Shown: one piece after another, positions 7,940 through 17,421 of the stretch
Layout: each line of letters starts with the position of its first letter
Position numbering within the stretch: the first letter of the stretch is position 1
Assembly (NCBI GenBank): GCA_003116975.1
Contig: BGKB01000004.1
Location: 434,001 to 498,000, forward strand
Direction: 5' to 3'
DNA: 64,000 nt
From: Aurantiochytrium sp. KH105
Lineage: Eukaryota > Sar > Bigyra > Thraustochytrida > Thraustochytriidae
The notes under the pieces: generated by a model
Seen by the model: the letters and a program-made list of their open reading frames with translations, nothing else
Told to the model about the DNA's origin: nothing
Database searches by the model: none
Position numbers and translations under genes: made by a program

Positions 7940-10505
7940 TCACATGCACTCGTGACGGAAAACACGAAGCATGGGCACCCTGATCTCACCATTGAGCTTG
8001 TTAAGCAGCCACAGCAAGGTCGCACTCGGAGCCTGAGTGAGATGGATTCCGAAAGATCTGTACTCTGCGTACGTGTAAATGACCTTGCGACCGGACTTGC
8101 AGCGAACGCGACGGCCAACGAGTTCCACGACAAACTCGCGCGTTTCGGGAGGCTGTCCTTCGTTGTTGCGGGCAACCTTGTAAATGCTGCGAATGCACGG
8201 CGGCGCCGTTGTGATGGCGAGTAGCGTTCCATCTCCGCGCAACTGCACAGTGCCACGAACGGGTCGGCCATAAACGCCTGATTCCCCAAAGTCATCGTCG
8301 CCATCCGAGTCCGAGTCTTCCGATGCAACGCTCGGAGACGATCTGTTGACAAAGGCGTCAACAGCACTCCAGCTTGGGCTTCCTCCATTTCGGTTGTTCT
8401 CGCTCCCACTGCGACGACCTCCGTCGACTGAATTGCGGCGTGTCACACGTGACGAGCGCTCGCTATGTCGAGACGAGCGGCGACGCGGTGCAGCGCCAGG
8501 GACAGACGATGTGCGTTGTCGCGAGGGTAAGAAAGAAGAGGGTGTCTCGTAGTTCGGGGGTGTTGAGGATCTCCGGGGAGATGTTTTGGGACTTGCGTGC
8601 GAGGACGAACCAATGTCGAGTGGAGGCATGCGGAGCAAGGTCTCAGAGTCACGTGCGGCAGACGGCGAAGGTGATGCAGATGAAGACGTTGGCGATGTTG
8701 CAGGCGAAGTTTGAGGAGAATACATCAGTCGACCGCTTCGCGCGGCGCCGCTGGGTCCCCCCGACGAAGATGAGAGGGAAGCGTCTGCGTGCCGTGCACG
8801 AGGGCTAAGCTTGCCGCGCAAACGAAGATTGGGTGACTCGCGTGCTGAAGATGCATTCACCTTTTGGCTAAAGTACGCCGCGATGGATGGCATGGCCCAA
8901 AAGAGCAAACTTTCGTTCCACTTGGACTGCGAGACATTAATGCGAACGTTGGCCGGGCCTACGAGAACCACATTGCCTTGACCGCCATTGAAAGAGTCTT
9001 GCTCGGACATGAACCAGCGATTCGTTTGATTCTGTTGAGCAGCAGAGGTCTCGCTGACTCGCGCCAAATCAGATTGAGGGTGAATTGCCTCCCAGTACGG
9101 CGCCATGTCAGCCTCGTCAGAAAGATCAACAAGGGGCCCAGAACGGCATTGGGCTGGCGATCCAGATGCATTGGGGACCAGCTCTTGGGCGTCTGAACCG
9201 ACGCTGGGCACCGGTTCAGGGCAACATTCGGCATCGTTTCGACTCGACGAGTCACGAAACATGTCCGGAATATCTACATCCTTGAGCACAACGCTTTCGA
9301 CACCATCCTTGTTCTGAGTATGCGTGTCGACCTCGAGACTTGGGCGGGCAGAAGACTTGGTTTTCTTTGATGATACACTTGCAGGCAAGTCTGCCGCACA
9401 ATTCTTTGGCGATGTAAACCTTTGCGCCAGGGACCTGCGCATGCGCACAATACGATCGAAGCCATTACCCACGAGGGAGTGATCCGACCCGGAATGTGAG
9501 AAATGTGATGACGTGAGCTTTGAGTAGGGCGAGATGCCATCAATGACTTTGACGTCGGAGACCTTGCCCGGTGCGAGATGAAGGGTCGCTGCGCTGAGCC
9601 AGGAGGAGCCTTTGGGGAAGGTGGTAACGAACCATTGCACAGATCCCCAAAAGAGAAATTCCAAGTGGCTTCGAGACCTTTGGATGAAAGAGCGCAGCAT
9701 GGCGTAGAGATTAAGTTGGTGGTCTCGATCCAGCTGCCCAAAGTTATTTGGTCTCAGGTGACCCCATGGACCATCGCCAAAAAGAAGAGCCACAAGGCCA
9801 AAGGAGCAATGAAGGATAAAACTGAGAATGTGCAGGTGCGTATAGGCCGCATAGGGTTCGGCACGGAAAAAGTAGATAATCTGTGTGACCGCAAGAGCGC
9901 GCGCGAGTATCTTTGTTAGTTATTCACTTCCTTTTTGCATTTCTTCCTTTTCGCCAACACGACCGCACATGGGTCGAAAACGTACAATGCTCAAGCGAAA
10001 GGTTCCAAACATGTAGCCGATCGAGACGCGAAACGTGGGACTCATCCATTTGACACGAACCTGGGCCAGGGTGGTCGCCGCCATGTAATGCTGTACAACA
10101 AATTGCATGCATGCACACGCGACAAGAAGGGAGAGTGGGAAAGCATTCATCATCCGCGGGTGACGGCGAGTGCGTTGTGGATCCCGTCGAGCGGCGAGCA
10201 GGTCGGTTCGTCAGTCAGTATATGCGTCCCACGTTTCACTCCCGATTTGCACAACGCCTGATGCCCGGGACGAAACTTACCCATATCAGCGTCAACAGGA
10301 CGTCGCAGCAGATGAGCACGACCGAGTAGAGTTCCCAGTCGAGCTCGGAGCTCTTGAGCATGGGCGGGCCCCACTCGCCGTGCTCCATGCGGAAAGGCTG
10401 CGGGATCCCGATGGGGCCCTTCCTGTACAGCTCAGGCCACGGCAGCGAGCGCAGCCTCCCCAGAAGGCCCGCCCATCGCTCGGGGCCCCCGAGGCCGAGC
10501 ACCAT
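7940..10505 (-). CDS. Multispanning membrane protein of unknown family, three exons
   Basis: I reassembled this from three minus-strand exons: 10505-10281, 10090-9986 and 9910-7940 (766 aa). Intron 1 (10280-10091) has a GTAAGT donor and a pyrimidine-rich GTTGTACAG acceptor; intron 2 (9985-9911) has a GTACGT donor and CTAAC just before AAAG. Both are phase 0, and joining them makes continuous hydrophobic helices. The ATG at 10505 is the best start; the frame stays open upstream but is low-complexity. Helices occur around ELYSVVLICCDVLLTLIW, GYMFGTFRLSI-ILARALAVTQ, LHILSFILHC and ESLLFWAMPSIAAYF. The middle is a long Ser/Pro/Arg-rich disordered region and the last 110 residues form a more ordered, Val/Arg-rich segment. 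No known family is recognised. Splice sites are inferred, not proven. Confidence 0.65.
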
Positions 10506-11219
10506 CACCTGCCGCTGCCCGCGGCGCTTCGGCCCGGCCCGAGCCTCCTCGCGAGCGAGCGGGCGGAGGGTATCGAGAGCGCGAGCGAGCGCAGGAGGCG
10601 CGCGGGCGTTTCGAAATGGTCCTGGCCAGGGCCTAGCGGCCGCTCCGGCCCAGGGCGTCGGACGCCGCGCCGCGGGCGGGTCTGCGCGGTCTCCCGCCGC
10701 GCTCTCGCGCCGCGCGGGCTGGCCGGTCGGTCGGCCGGTCGATCGATCGGGCGCGCGGGTTGTGATGGATGTATGTATGGATGGATGAGGTGATGATGCG
10801 CGACGCTCCCGCGCCCACGATGAAGACGAAGATGCCGATGCCGCGCCTCCTCGACCCGAGACCTCCCGCGCTCGCTCGCGCCCCGGGGGCGCGCGGGCTG
10901 CCGCGCTCGCGCTCGCTCGCTCGCTCGCGGTGCGGCCGCGGCCGCGGGGTCGGCAGAGGCGGAGGAGCGGAGAAGCGAAGCGCGTCTGCCCGGCGCGGCC
11001 CCGCGGCGCCTGGTCCCGAGCCGAGAGTCGACGGCGCCCGGAATTCCGCCACCCTGCGTGGCGGGGACCCGGGATTTCCGCCGCCAGGATCGGCCGGCGG
11101 AAGACGACCCCGGTCGCGAGACCATGGCGCCTGGCGGCCAGAGCCAGGCGGATGGACGCGCAAATGCGCAGACACGCAGAAGCGCGGGAGACGCAGAAGC
11201 GGCGGCAGTCGACTGACGG

Positions 11220-11255
<36 letters not shown>

Positions 11256-12055
11256 CGTGCCTGTGAAGAATCGATGAGGAAAAATAGTATAACACTCACA
11301 GAAGGGAGATACATGGGATGGAAGTTGCCCAGATGAGGGGGACGGCGAGGATCGGCCATGTTGCGGCGGCTGGGATTGGCCATAGGCCAGCCAGCCAGCC
11401 AGCCAGCCGGCCAGTCGGCCCGCCTCTCCGCCTGCCTGGTGTGACGTGAAAACGCGACAGCGACCACAGAGCGAATGGCTGAGCACGAATGATACGAGGC
11501 CTGGAATTCACGATATACTACAGGACACACATAGAGGCGTTCATAGGATACCGCATGCAACCAAGTGTAGGCTGCCGGTGACTACACTCTGCACTCGCGA
11601 ACCAGGCCTACCTCGAAGAAACACGAGGAAACGCGCGCATCTCAGAAAATGGTGACGGATAATGCCTTCGCTGCACTGCAAACTTGATTGTCGTGGGTCG
11701 ATTCTCGGTCGGAGCAGCGGACGCGAGCCCAGCGCACATAATGCTTTGGGAGATTGATTATACATGCTGAAAGACCGCAAAGCCAAAAGTACCCCACGCG
11801 CACGTGTCCTTGCTTGGCGTGAAGACGGCCTCTCCTCCCCAGGTCCCTAGTACCCCCAAAAATTACGAGACAGGAGCAGCAAGTCAATATTGCCGGCAAG
11901 GTTGGTCTTTCGGGATGCTGATCCTGGCGAGTGGTCGAACTTGATTCGGAAAGCTTGGATGTATTCAGAGCACAGTGTTGGGGCTATCCTTGAGCGCTTC
12001 GTTTCTAATGACCGCTTTTAAAAGCTTCCCCAGAATTGCGCATCATGGACGAATT
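10506..12055. other. GC-rich intergenic with tetranucleotide runs
   Basis: Upstream region of the three-exon membrane gene and 3' flank of MED10. It holds (CTGC)n at about 11219-11256, (GCCA)n at about 11390-11413, which are inverted-type partners, and GCTCGC runs near 10905-10930. Long minus-strand ORFs here are repeat-driven Arg/Ala/Ser/Gly strings and are not called. Confidence 0.5.
11219..11256. repeat. (CTGC)n microsatellite
   Basis: About nine near-perfect CTGC units, ending in CTGCGTGCCTG. Confidence 0.9.
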
Positions 12056-12598
12056 CTATGACGAAGCTCCCGAGCTGGACGCAGCAGCAGCAGCAGCAGC
12101 AGCAGCGGCAGCAGCGACGGCCGAAGGCGGGGCTGATGCTGCTGTAGCAGCGTTTCCTGCCGCGGGCGCTCCACTCGCGGCATCAGGAGGCCCATCGGCC
12201 GTTTCCGTAGCGCTTAGGGCTTTGTCGAGACCCTTGGCCATCTCTGCAGAGATTTCCTCCTTGATGGTCTGCATGTCTTTGGCAACGCGTCGTTTTCGTT
12301 CCTTCTCCTCGAGAAGGTAGTCGGCCTTGTAGCGCGTATAGAGTTCCGGATTGGCATTTTCAACCTGATCAAGATGGTCGAGAAAGTCAACGGGTACGCG
12401 AAGGCCGTCAAGTTGCGTCCGCATCCCGTCAACCTTTTCAAAGTGACCAATCAGGTTATTGACGCGCTCAAACATTTCCTTTTGTGCTGTTCCCTTGTCG
12501 TCGTCGTAAAACTCGCCCACCAGGCGTGCCGTCTCGTCGAGCTCGGCGAGGGCGTCCTGGATAGCCTTCATTACTGGCTGCGCCCGCTCGGCCGCCAT
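12056..12598 (-). CDS. MED10: Mediator complex subunit 10
   Basis: 180 aa. Residues about 15-120 match the MED10/Nut2 pattern: a helical start, then VNNLIGHFEKVDGM, L-D-x-L-R-V-P-V-D-F-L-D-H-L-D and NPELYTRYKADYL, where the family has a conserved hydrophobic-P-hydrophobic stretch followed by NP-x-L-Y-T. MED10 is a middle-module subunit bridging activators and RNA polymerase II in the nucleus. The C-terminal 45 residues are a low-complexity Ala/Ser tail encoded by a GCT/CAG microsatellite (about 12080-12120), absent from usual MED10, so its length probably varies between strains. No intron. Identification rests on motif recognition; it is a short, divergent family. Confidence 0.8.
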   Translation of the reverse strand: MAAERAQPVMKAIQDALAELDETARLVGEFYDDDKGTAQKEMFERVNNLIGHFEKVDGMRTQLDGLRVPVDFLDHLDQVENANPELYTRYKADYLLEEKERKRRVAKDMQTIKEEISAEMAKGLDKALSATETADGPPDAASGAPAAGNAATAASAPPSAVAAAAAAAAAAAASSSGASS

Positions 12599-13145
12599 GC
12601 TGACTGTTTGTCGCCCCTCTTCGCCGACCGAGACTGACTCGGCGGAGGGCGGGTGTGCGCGACCTCTTGCGCTCTCAACACCACGAGCTGCGCGGCGGCT
12701 TGGCGAAGAGAACAGGACGCTGCTCGGCGTTGCTCTCTCGTGCTGCTTGTTTGTTGTAAAAATGTTGTTTGCTGCTTTCTTTTTTCTGCTTTGCTCGGCT
12801 TTGCTTTGCTTTTATTTTATTTTATTTTTCTTCTTCGTGGTCGATGTTTGGGCTTGATGAAGGCGCCTTCTTGGGCACAGCGACAACTTCTGAGACTAGC
12901 CTTTCGCACGCACGGGGAGAACGAAAAAAGACAAGTAGGGCCTACGGACGTAGACACTTTAATTTTTTTTTAATTTCCCTCATCGTAGACTGGGAAAATT
13001 CTCAAGAGACGCACAAGATGATCCAATGTTCAAGCAGGTCTGAGGCCTCGAAAAAAGGCCGAGAGCAGGCCTCTGTTGAGAAAAAAGGGAACAACAAAAG
13101 TGATCTACAAATGGTTGGACGAAGCAATTGAAAACACACATTCGC
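12599..13145. other. Intergenic with T-rich tracts
   Basis: Leader of MED10 and 3' flank of the PH-domain gene. T-rich runs occur at about 12805-12840 and 12959-12978. No gene is seen. Confidence 0.5.
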
Positions 13146-14636
13146 TCACAGACGATGAGCCGACTCATCGTCCTGGTCGTCCTCGCTATACTCGTGCTCA
13201 TCCTCGCTGAGCTCGTCAAGGTCTTCATCTTGAGGCGGCCGATGGCCCGGGTTCTGGGAAAGGAAAGCGGCAAGCTTGTCCTTCCCCGGTGGCTGCTCGG
13301 GCGGCTGTTTGACCTTGGCGCGCTCTTCCGCTGCCTTCACCTTGGCTTCTGCCTTGGCTTCCTTGGCCTTGCGGCGCTCATTCTCTTCTTTTCGCTTGGC
13401 GAGCGACATGGCTAATTTAGACTTGGAAATGTCCTCTGCAAGACCGACGGTTGCCGCGCCCGTCAAGTAAATGCCGCCGCCCGCTTGGCGGGCTTGGCGC
13501 GCAATTTTCTCGGTAATTTCGTCTTTGCTAAGAGGCTTTGCCGCAGTTCCCTCCGGAGGCGCACCAACCACGTTTTGCGCCTTGCCGGCGCCGGACTTTT
13601 TAGAAAAGAGGCCTCGACCGAGACTTTGCATTCTCCTGCCGCCCTTCGGCGGCCGCGTGGCATACTTGGGAGCACCCTTGCTTGATTTGGCTGCGAGGTT
13701 CTTGGCAATCAACTTGCTGAGGGCCGCCTTGTCTGGGTCCTCCTCCTCCTCCTCCTCTTCCTGCCCCGCCTCGTGCTCCTCCGCCTCGGCATCGACTTCC
13801 TCATGGGACTTTTTGGCGCTCACTTTGTCCTTTTTCGTCTTCTTCTTGAACTTGCCTTCTTTGCGCGACTTTTCGGCCTTGCTTGGTTTGACTTTTTCTG
13901 CTTCTTTCGTGGCCTGTCGGCTATCCGTGCTGACGCGCATAGACTTTCGGGATCGAGAGAGACTCTTGCGCAAGGAGTCACGCAGTCGTCCGAGTGCGCT
14001 CTTTTTCACTGGTTTCGGTAGCGCACCAATCCAGAGAAGTTTCGTCGGGTCAGGCACGATGCCGCCAAGAAATTCAAAAAAGGTCAAGTCCGCAATGTAG
14101 CCATCTCCATTGTCAACGTCGGCTGCTGCCAGGGCCTCGGGTTCCATCTCGACCTCGTCAGCATACAGATCCTCGTCGTCGTCGGTGTGCAAGTCGTCAG
14201 CGTCATCGAAGGCATCTTCTTCGTCATGAACATCGTCGTCGTCGTCGTGTCCTGCCTCTGGGTCGTATTCCTCGAGCTCTTCTTCTTCCTCGTGGCCATC
14301 TGCGTCCGGTAGAGGTCGCAAAGACTCGATAGCGGAGACCCATTCGGCAGCTTCTTCTGGCGTTTTGCACAAGGCTGTGTACTTGCGTCCATTATTCGGG
14401 GGCGTGGCCGTGTCCGAAAAGTGAATCGTGAAGCGGGCGCCATCGAGCTCAATGAAGGAGATCTCGTCGAGAGGCAAGGTCTGCCGGCTCGCTAGATCCT
14501 TGTCGTTGCGGCAAATTCGCAGGGCCAAGATATCCTCATCCAGCGCAAAGAAGCGTCGCTGCTTCACGAGTCCCATCTTGCCGTGCATTTGCACGTAGCC
14601 GCCGTGGACGATTGCATCGTGCTCCTCGCCCTGCAT
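13146..14636 (-). CDS. PH-domain protein with acidic and basic tracts
   Basis: 496 aa. Residues about 8-108 form a pleckstrin-homology-like fold: GGYVQMHGKMGLVKQRRFF at the first strands, a central FTIHFSD strand and the C-terminal helix EEAAEWVSAIESL with the conserved Trp. A long Asp/Glu-rich stretch follows (about 115-165), then a Lys/Arg/Ser-rich segment (RLRDSLRKSLSRSRKSMRV, about 220-240), another acidic run, a short GGGIYLTGAA element, and a charged KEEN/KAKEAKAEAK helix likely to be a coiled coil. The PH domain suggests phosphoinositide or protein binding at membranes; the remainder is mostly disordered and gives no family. Single exon; the ATG at 14636 directly precedes the PH domain, supporting that start. 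Confidence 0.75.
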   Translation of the reverse strand: MQGEEHDAIVHGGYVQMHGKMGLVKQRRFFALDEDILALRICRNDKDLASRQTLPLDEISFIELDGARFTIHFSDTATPPNNGRKYTALCKTPEEAAEWVSAIESLRPLPDADGHEEEEELEEYDPEAGHDDDDDVHDEEDAFDDADDLHTDDDEDLYADEVEMEPEALAAADVDNGDGYIADLTFFEFLGGIVPDPTKLLWIGALPKPVKKSALGRLRDSLRKSLSRSRKSMRVSTDSRQATKEAEKVKPSKAEKSRKEGKFKKKTKKDKVSAKKSHEEVDAEAEEHEAGQEEEEEEEDPDKAALSKLIAKNLAAKSSKGAPKYATRPPKGGRRMQSLGRGLFSKKSGAGKAQNVVGAPPEGTAAKPLSKDEITEKIARQARQAGGGIYLTGAATVGLAEDISKSKLAMSLAKRKEENERRKAKEAKAEAKVKAAEERAKVKQPPEQPPGKDKLAAFLSQNPGHRPPQDEDLDELSEDEHEYSEDDQDDESAHRL

Positions 14637-16224
14637 CGTGTCGCGTATTTGCCGCTACAAGTTTGCAGCACAGCAGAAAAGCAGACAGTCCCCACGACCG
14701 TCACAGTCAATGCCGAACGGTCTGCGACTTGAGCGTGAAAAGGCTTTACCACGCACGCACGCACACTCGCACGCCTGGCTCGGTCAACTGCTTGATCGAC
14801 GCGTGCCTGCGACGGCCCAAACAAAGCTCCTCGTTCGCCTCGACTTTACCAGTTGCTCCGGAAGTACACCCGCGTCGAGGTGCGGAAAATACCCGCTCTG
14901 CGACCGAGCTCGCTCGCCCTTTGCGCGCGCTGCCAGGTCAGCGACTCTCCGCGTCGCTCAGAGCGAGCGCGCAAGCGAGCAACCTCTGCCTGAGAGCAGT
15001 ACGTGCTGCTGCTGCTACTGCGCGCGTGCGTACGAACGTATTCCCTCCCGCCCAGCACACCTTCCCGTGCAGACGATTCTCCAGCGCGGCGCAGCTCTGC
15101 TCTGCTCTGCTGCTCGCGATCCCTCGCTGGTGCTGGCTTGTGTTTGCGGCGCCGTAAGCACAGGCCCCGAGCCTCGCCACCTTGCCAGCCAGGTCCGCGC
15201 GCGTGGCAGCAATGTACGCCGACCCAAGTCGCCCGTCCCACCGCGCCTGCCTGCCTACCCGCTCGCCTCCCTCGCTCGCTCGCTCCCGCGGCCCCAGGCA
15301 CGCAGCAGAAGCAGCAGAAGCAGCGGCTCCTCGCCGCCGACGGCGCCCGCCCGCGCCCTGCTGCAGCTGCTCGCGCGTGTCGCTGCGCGTCTGGACTCGC
15401 AGTCGTGTCGCTCGCGCCAGCGCGGCTGGGCTTGCTTGCCTGCAGCTGCTTGCTTGCTTGCTTGCTTGCTGGCTGGCTTGCTCTTCCGGCACGCGCTCTG
15501 GTGCACACGCTAAAACTACATCCTGCACAATCCTTGCACGGGCTGTGGCCGGTCGATTGCGGATGATGTTTTTGGTGTTGTTGCTGTTGGCGTTGCTGTT
15601 GTTGTTTTCCTTCTTGAGGTAGGCCCTATGTCGCACAGACTGTCGTGCAAATCGTGTTGCCATGGTTGTTGATGTTGGTTGATTCATGAGGTGCCGGCGC
15701 GTGCACCGAGTCCCGCCTATTCTCGTTTCCGCCCCCTCTCCGGCCGAGGGGTCTTCGCAGACGTTTGTCTCCCTTCTCTCGCCATCTCCAAGCTCCAAAC
15801 CGGGCTTCCGACTCCGACTCCATCACAAAACTCGTACCTCACCCCCCAACGGGGGCACAGTAGACCTCTCTTCCCTCTCGCCCATACCTCCACTCCAAGC
15901 CCGCCTTCCCCAACCTGCTCCCGAGTCCTGTATCTTCCCTCCCTTTCTCCCCCCCGCGCCTCCACCCCGCCCCCCTTCTCTCCCGGCGCTCTCCCGCGCC
16001 GAAGTCCCGCAACCCCAGCCCTTGCGCCACTCGTGGTTGGCCGGGCCTCTTTGCTGCGGAATCGGCAGCAAAGTGCGGCGGCGCCGCGGCCCGGTCGGTG
16101 CCATACATTCCTCGCTCCAGTCGCTGCTAAGCAGAGGGAAGAAGGAGGGGCCAAGGAGGGGAAGCAGAGCAGAAGAGCAATTGAAGGACAGGTGACCGCC
16201 GCCGCCCGACACATCCCCGCGACC
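14637..16224. other. Divergent promoter region between the PH-domain gene and eL36
   Basis: About 1.6 kb between divergent starts. It holds GCTCGC and CTTG runs (CTTG near 15449-15480) and, close to eL36, a strongly C/T-biased stretch at about 15770-16000. The pyrimidine bias before a ribosomal protein gene is suggestive of a promoter or leader element, but no defined box is recognised. ORFs of up to about 290 codons here are repeat-driven. Confidence 0.5.
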
Positions 16225-17029
16225 ATGTCTGCGTCCGGCATCGTGCGCGGCCCGAACAAGGGCCACATCGTGGAGAAGCGCCCCAACGCTTCCTCGTCCA
16301 GGCCCTCCCGGCGAGTTGGCGTAAGTATTGCCTGCGTGCGGGCATGCATGGATGCATGCGCGCTGAGAGAGCGCCGACCAACCTCTCGCTCGCTTGCGTG
16401 CTCGCTTGCTTGCGCTCGGAGACCGACACCGACGTCGCTGGCGACAAGGAGTACGCCCAGCACAAGTCCGTCGGTCTCTCGAGCAGCGCGCGTTCGAGAG
16501 GAGAGAGAGAGAGATTGCTGTGAAAGGAGACCGCTCCAATTGAGCCTCGGAAGGGATGAAAAGGCGACCTTCGCGCCCGCGATACTGGTATCGCGGCCGA
16601 CGGTCGTCGCCAGGCCTACGCCGAGCGGTTTACCTTTCTCCGCAAGCCAAAATGACGATGCTTTGTTTTGTCTTTTGGAGGAAGAGAAATGGAGAGAGAG
16701 GCGGGCGGGCGTGCGTGTACGTGGAACAAAAAAAACGGAGATGACTAACTTTTCTCGCCCATTCGAACATGTTCGGATGACCCACGACAAACTTAATACA
16801 GCGCAAGAGCAAGCGCGTCCAGCAGGTACGCGGCCTCATCCGCGAGGTCGCCGGTCTCGCCCCCTACGAGAAGCGTATTATCGATGTGATCAAGGTTATG
16901 GGTGGCAGCGCCGACAAGAAGATCTACAAGGTTGCCAAGGCCCGGCTCGGCTCGCACCGCCGCGCCATCCTCAAGCGCGACGAGCTCAAGAACCTCGCCG
17001 CCACCATGCGTGCCCGGGGTCAGCACTAA
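16225..17029 (+). CDS. RPL36: 60S ribosomal protein eL36, two exons
   Basis: Exons 16225-16320 and 16802-17029 encode 107 aa, the normal eL36 length. The donor is a textbook GTAAGT after ...SRRVG; the acceptor is ACTTAATACAG before [16 protein letters not shown]. Phase 0. Family hallmarks are [11 protein letters not shown] near the N-terminus, [20 protein letters not shown] and the basic C-terminal [18 protein letters not shown]. It is a structural protein of the large cytosolic ribosomal subunit. The 481-nt intron is long next to the other introns seen (75 and 190 nt; one of 496) and includes CT/GA-rich stretches. Divergent from the PH gene and convergent with the NIPA gene. Confidence 0.95.
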
Positions 17030-17421
17030 AAAGTTATGATATCTTGGCAATGAGTTCTGCGTGTCCTTGTTATCTTTCCTGACGTTGGTCCTTTTTCATG
17101 CGTAGCTTTTGTTTTGCAAGGTACATTTCGCAATCCTTGGATGCTGCGAATGGTGATGAAAAAGTTAGGCAGGACTCTGGTCTTTGGTTTCCCACATTGA
17201 AATCAAGTTGATGGTCGCATGTTCACGTTGCGGAGAAAGAGGTTTTGGCGAGCGAGTGGGCGGGCGACAAAAAAGGAAAGGTCAAAAAGTCAGTAACACT
17301 TCATAGATCACATGCTGGTGAAGCTCCATCAATTTCAAACTTAAAGTCTACAGAAAAAGATCAAATGCACAAAAACATCCACAATGAAGTTGCTGGAGCT
17401 CCGCTCGCAATGGTCTTTTTA
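17030..17421. other. Convergent 3' intergenic
   Basis: The 392 bases between the eL36 stop and the stop of the minus-strand transporter. Contains 3' UTRs only as far as I can see. Confidence 0.5.

Noticed and set aside
10505..11560. Long minus-strand ORFs upstream of the membrane-protein start
   Set aside because: They come from GCCA/CTGC repeats and high GC; only the last 75 codons before 10281 join to a plausible protein.
14638..15513. Plus-strand ORF of 291 codons between the PH-domain and eL36 genes
   Set aside because: Composition is Arg/Ala/Ser/Leu from GC-rich and CTTG repeat DNA; overlapping frames on both strands are equally open.
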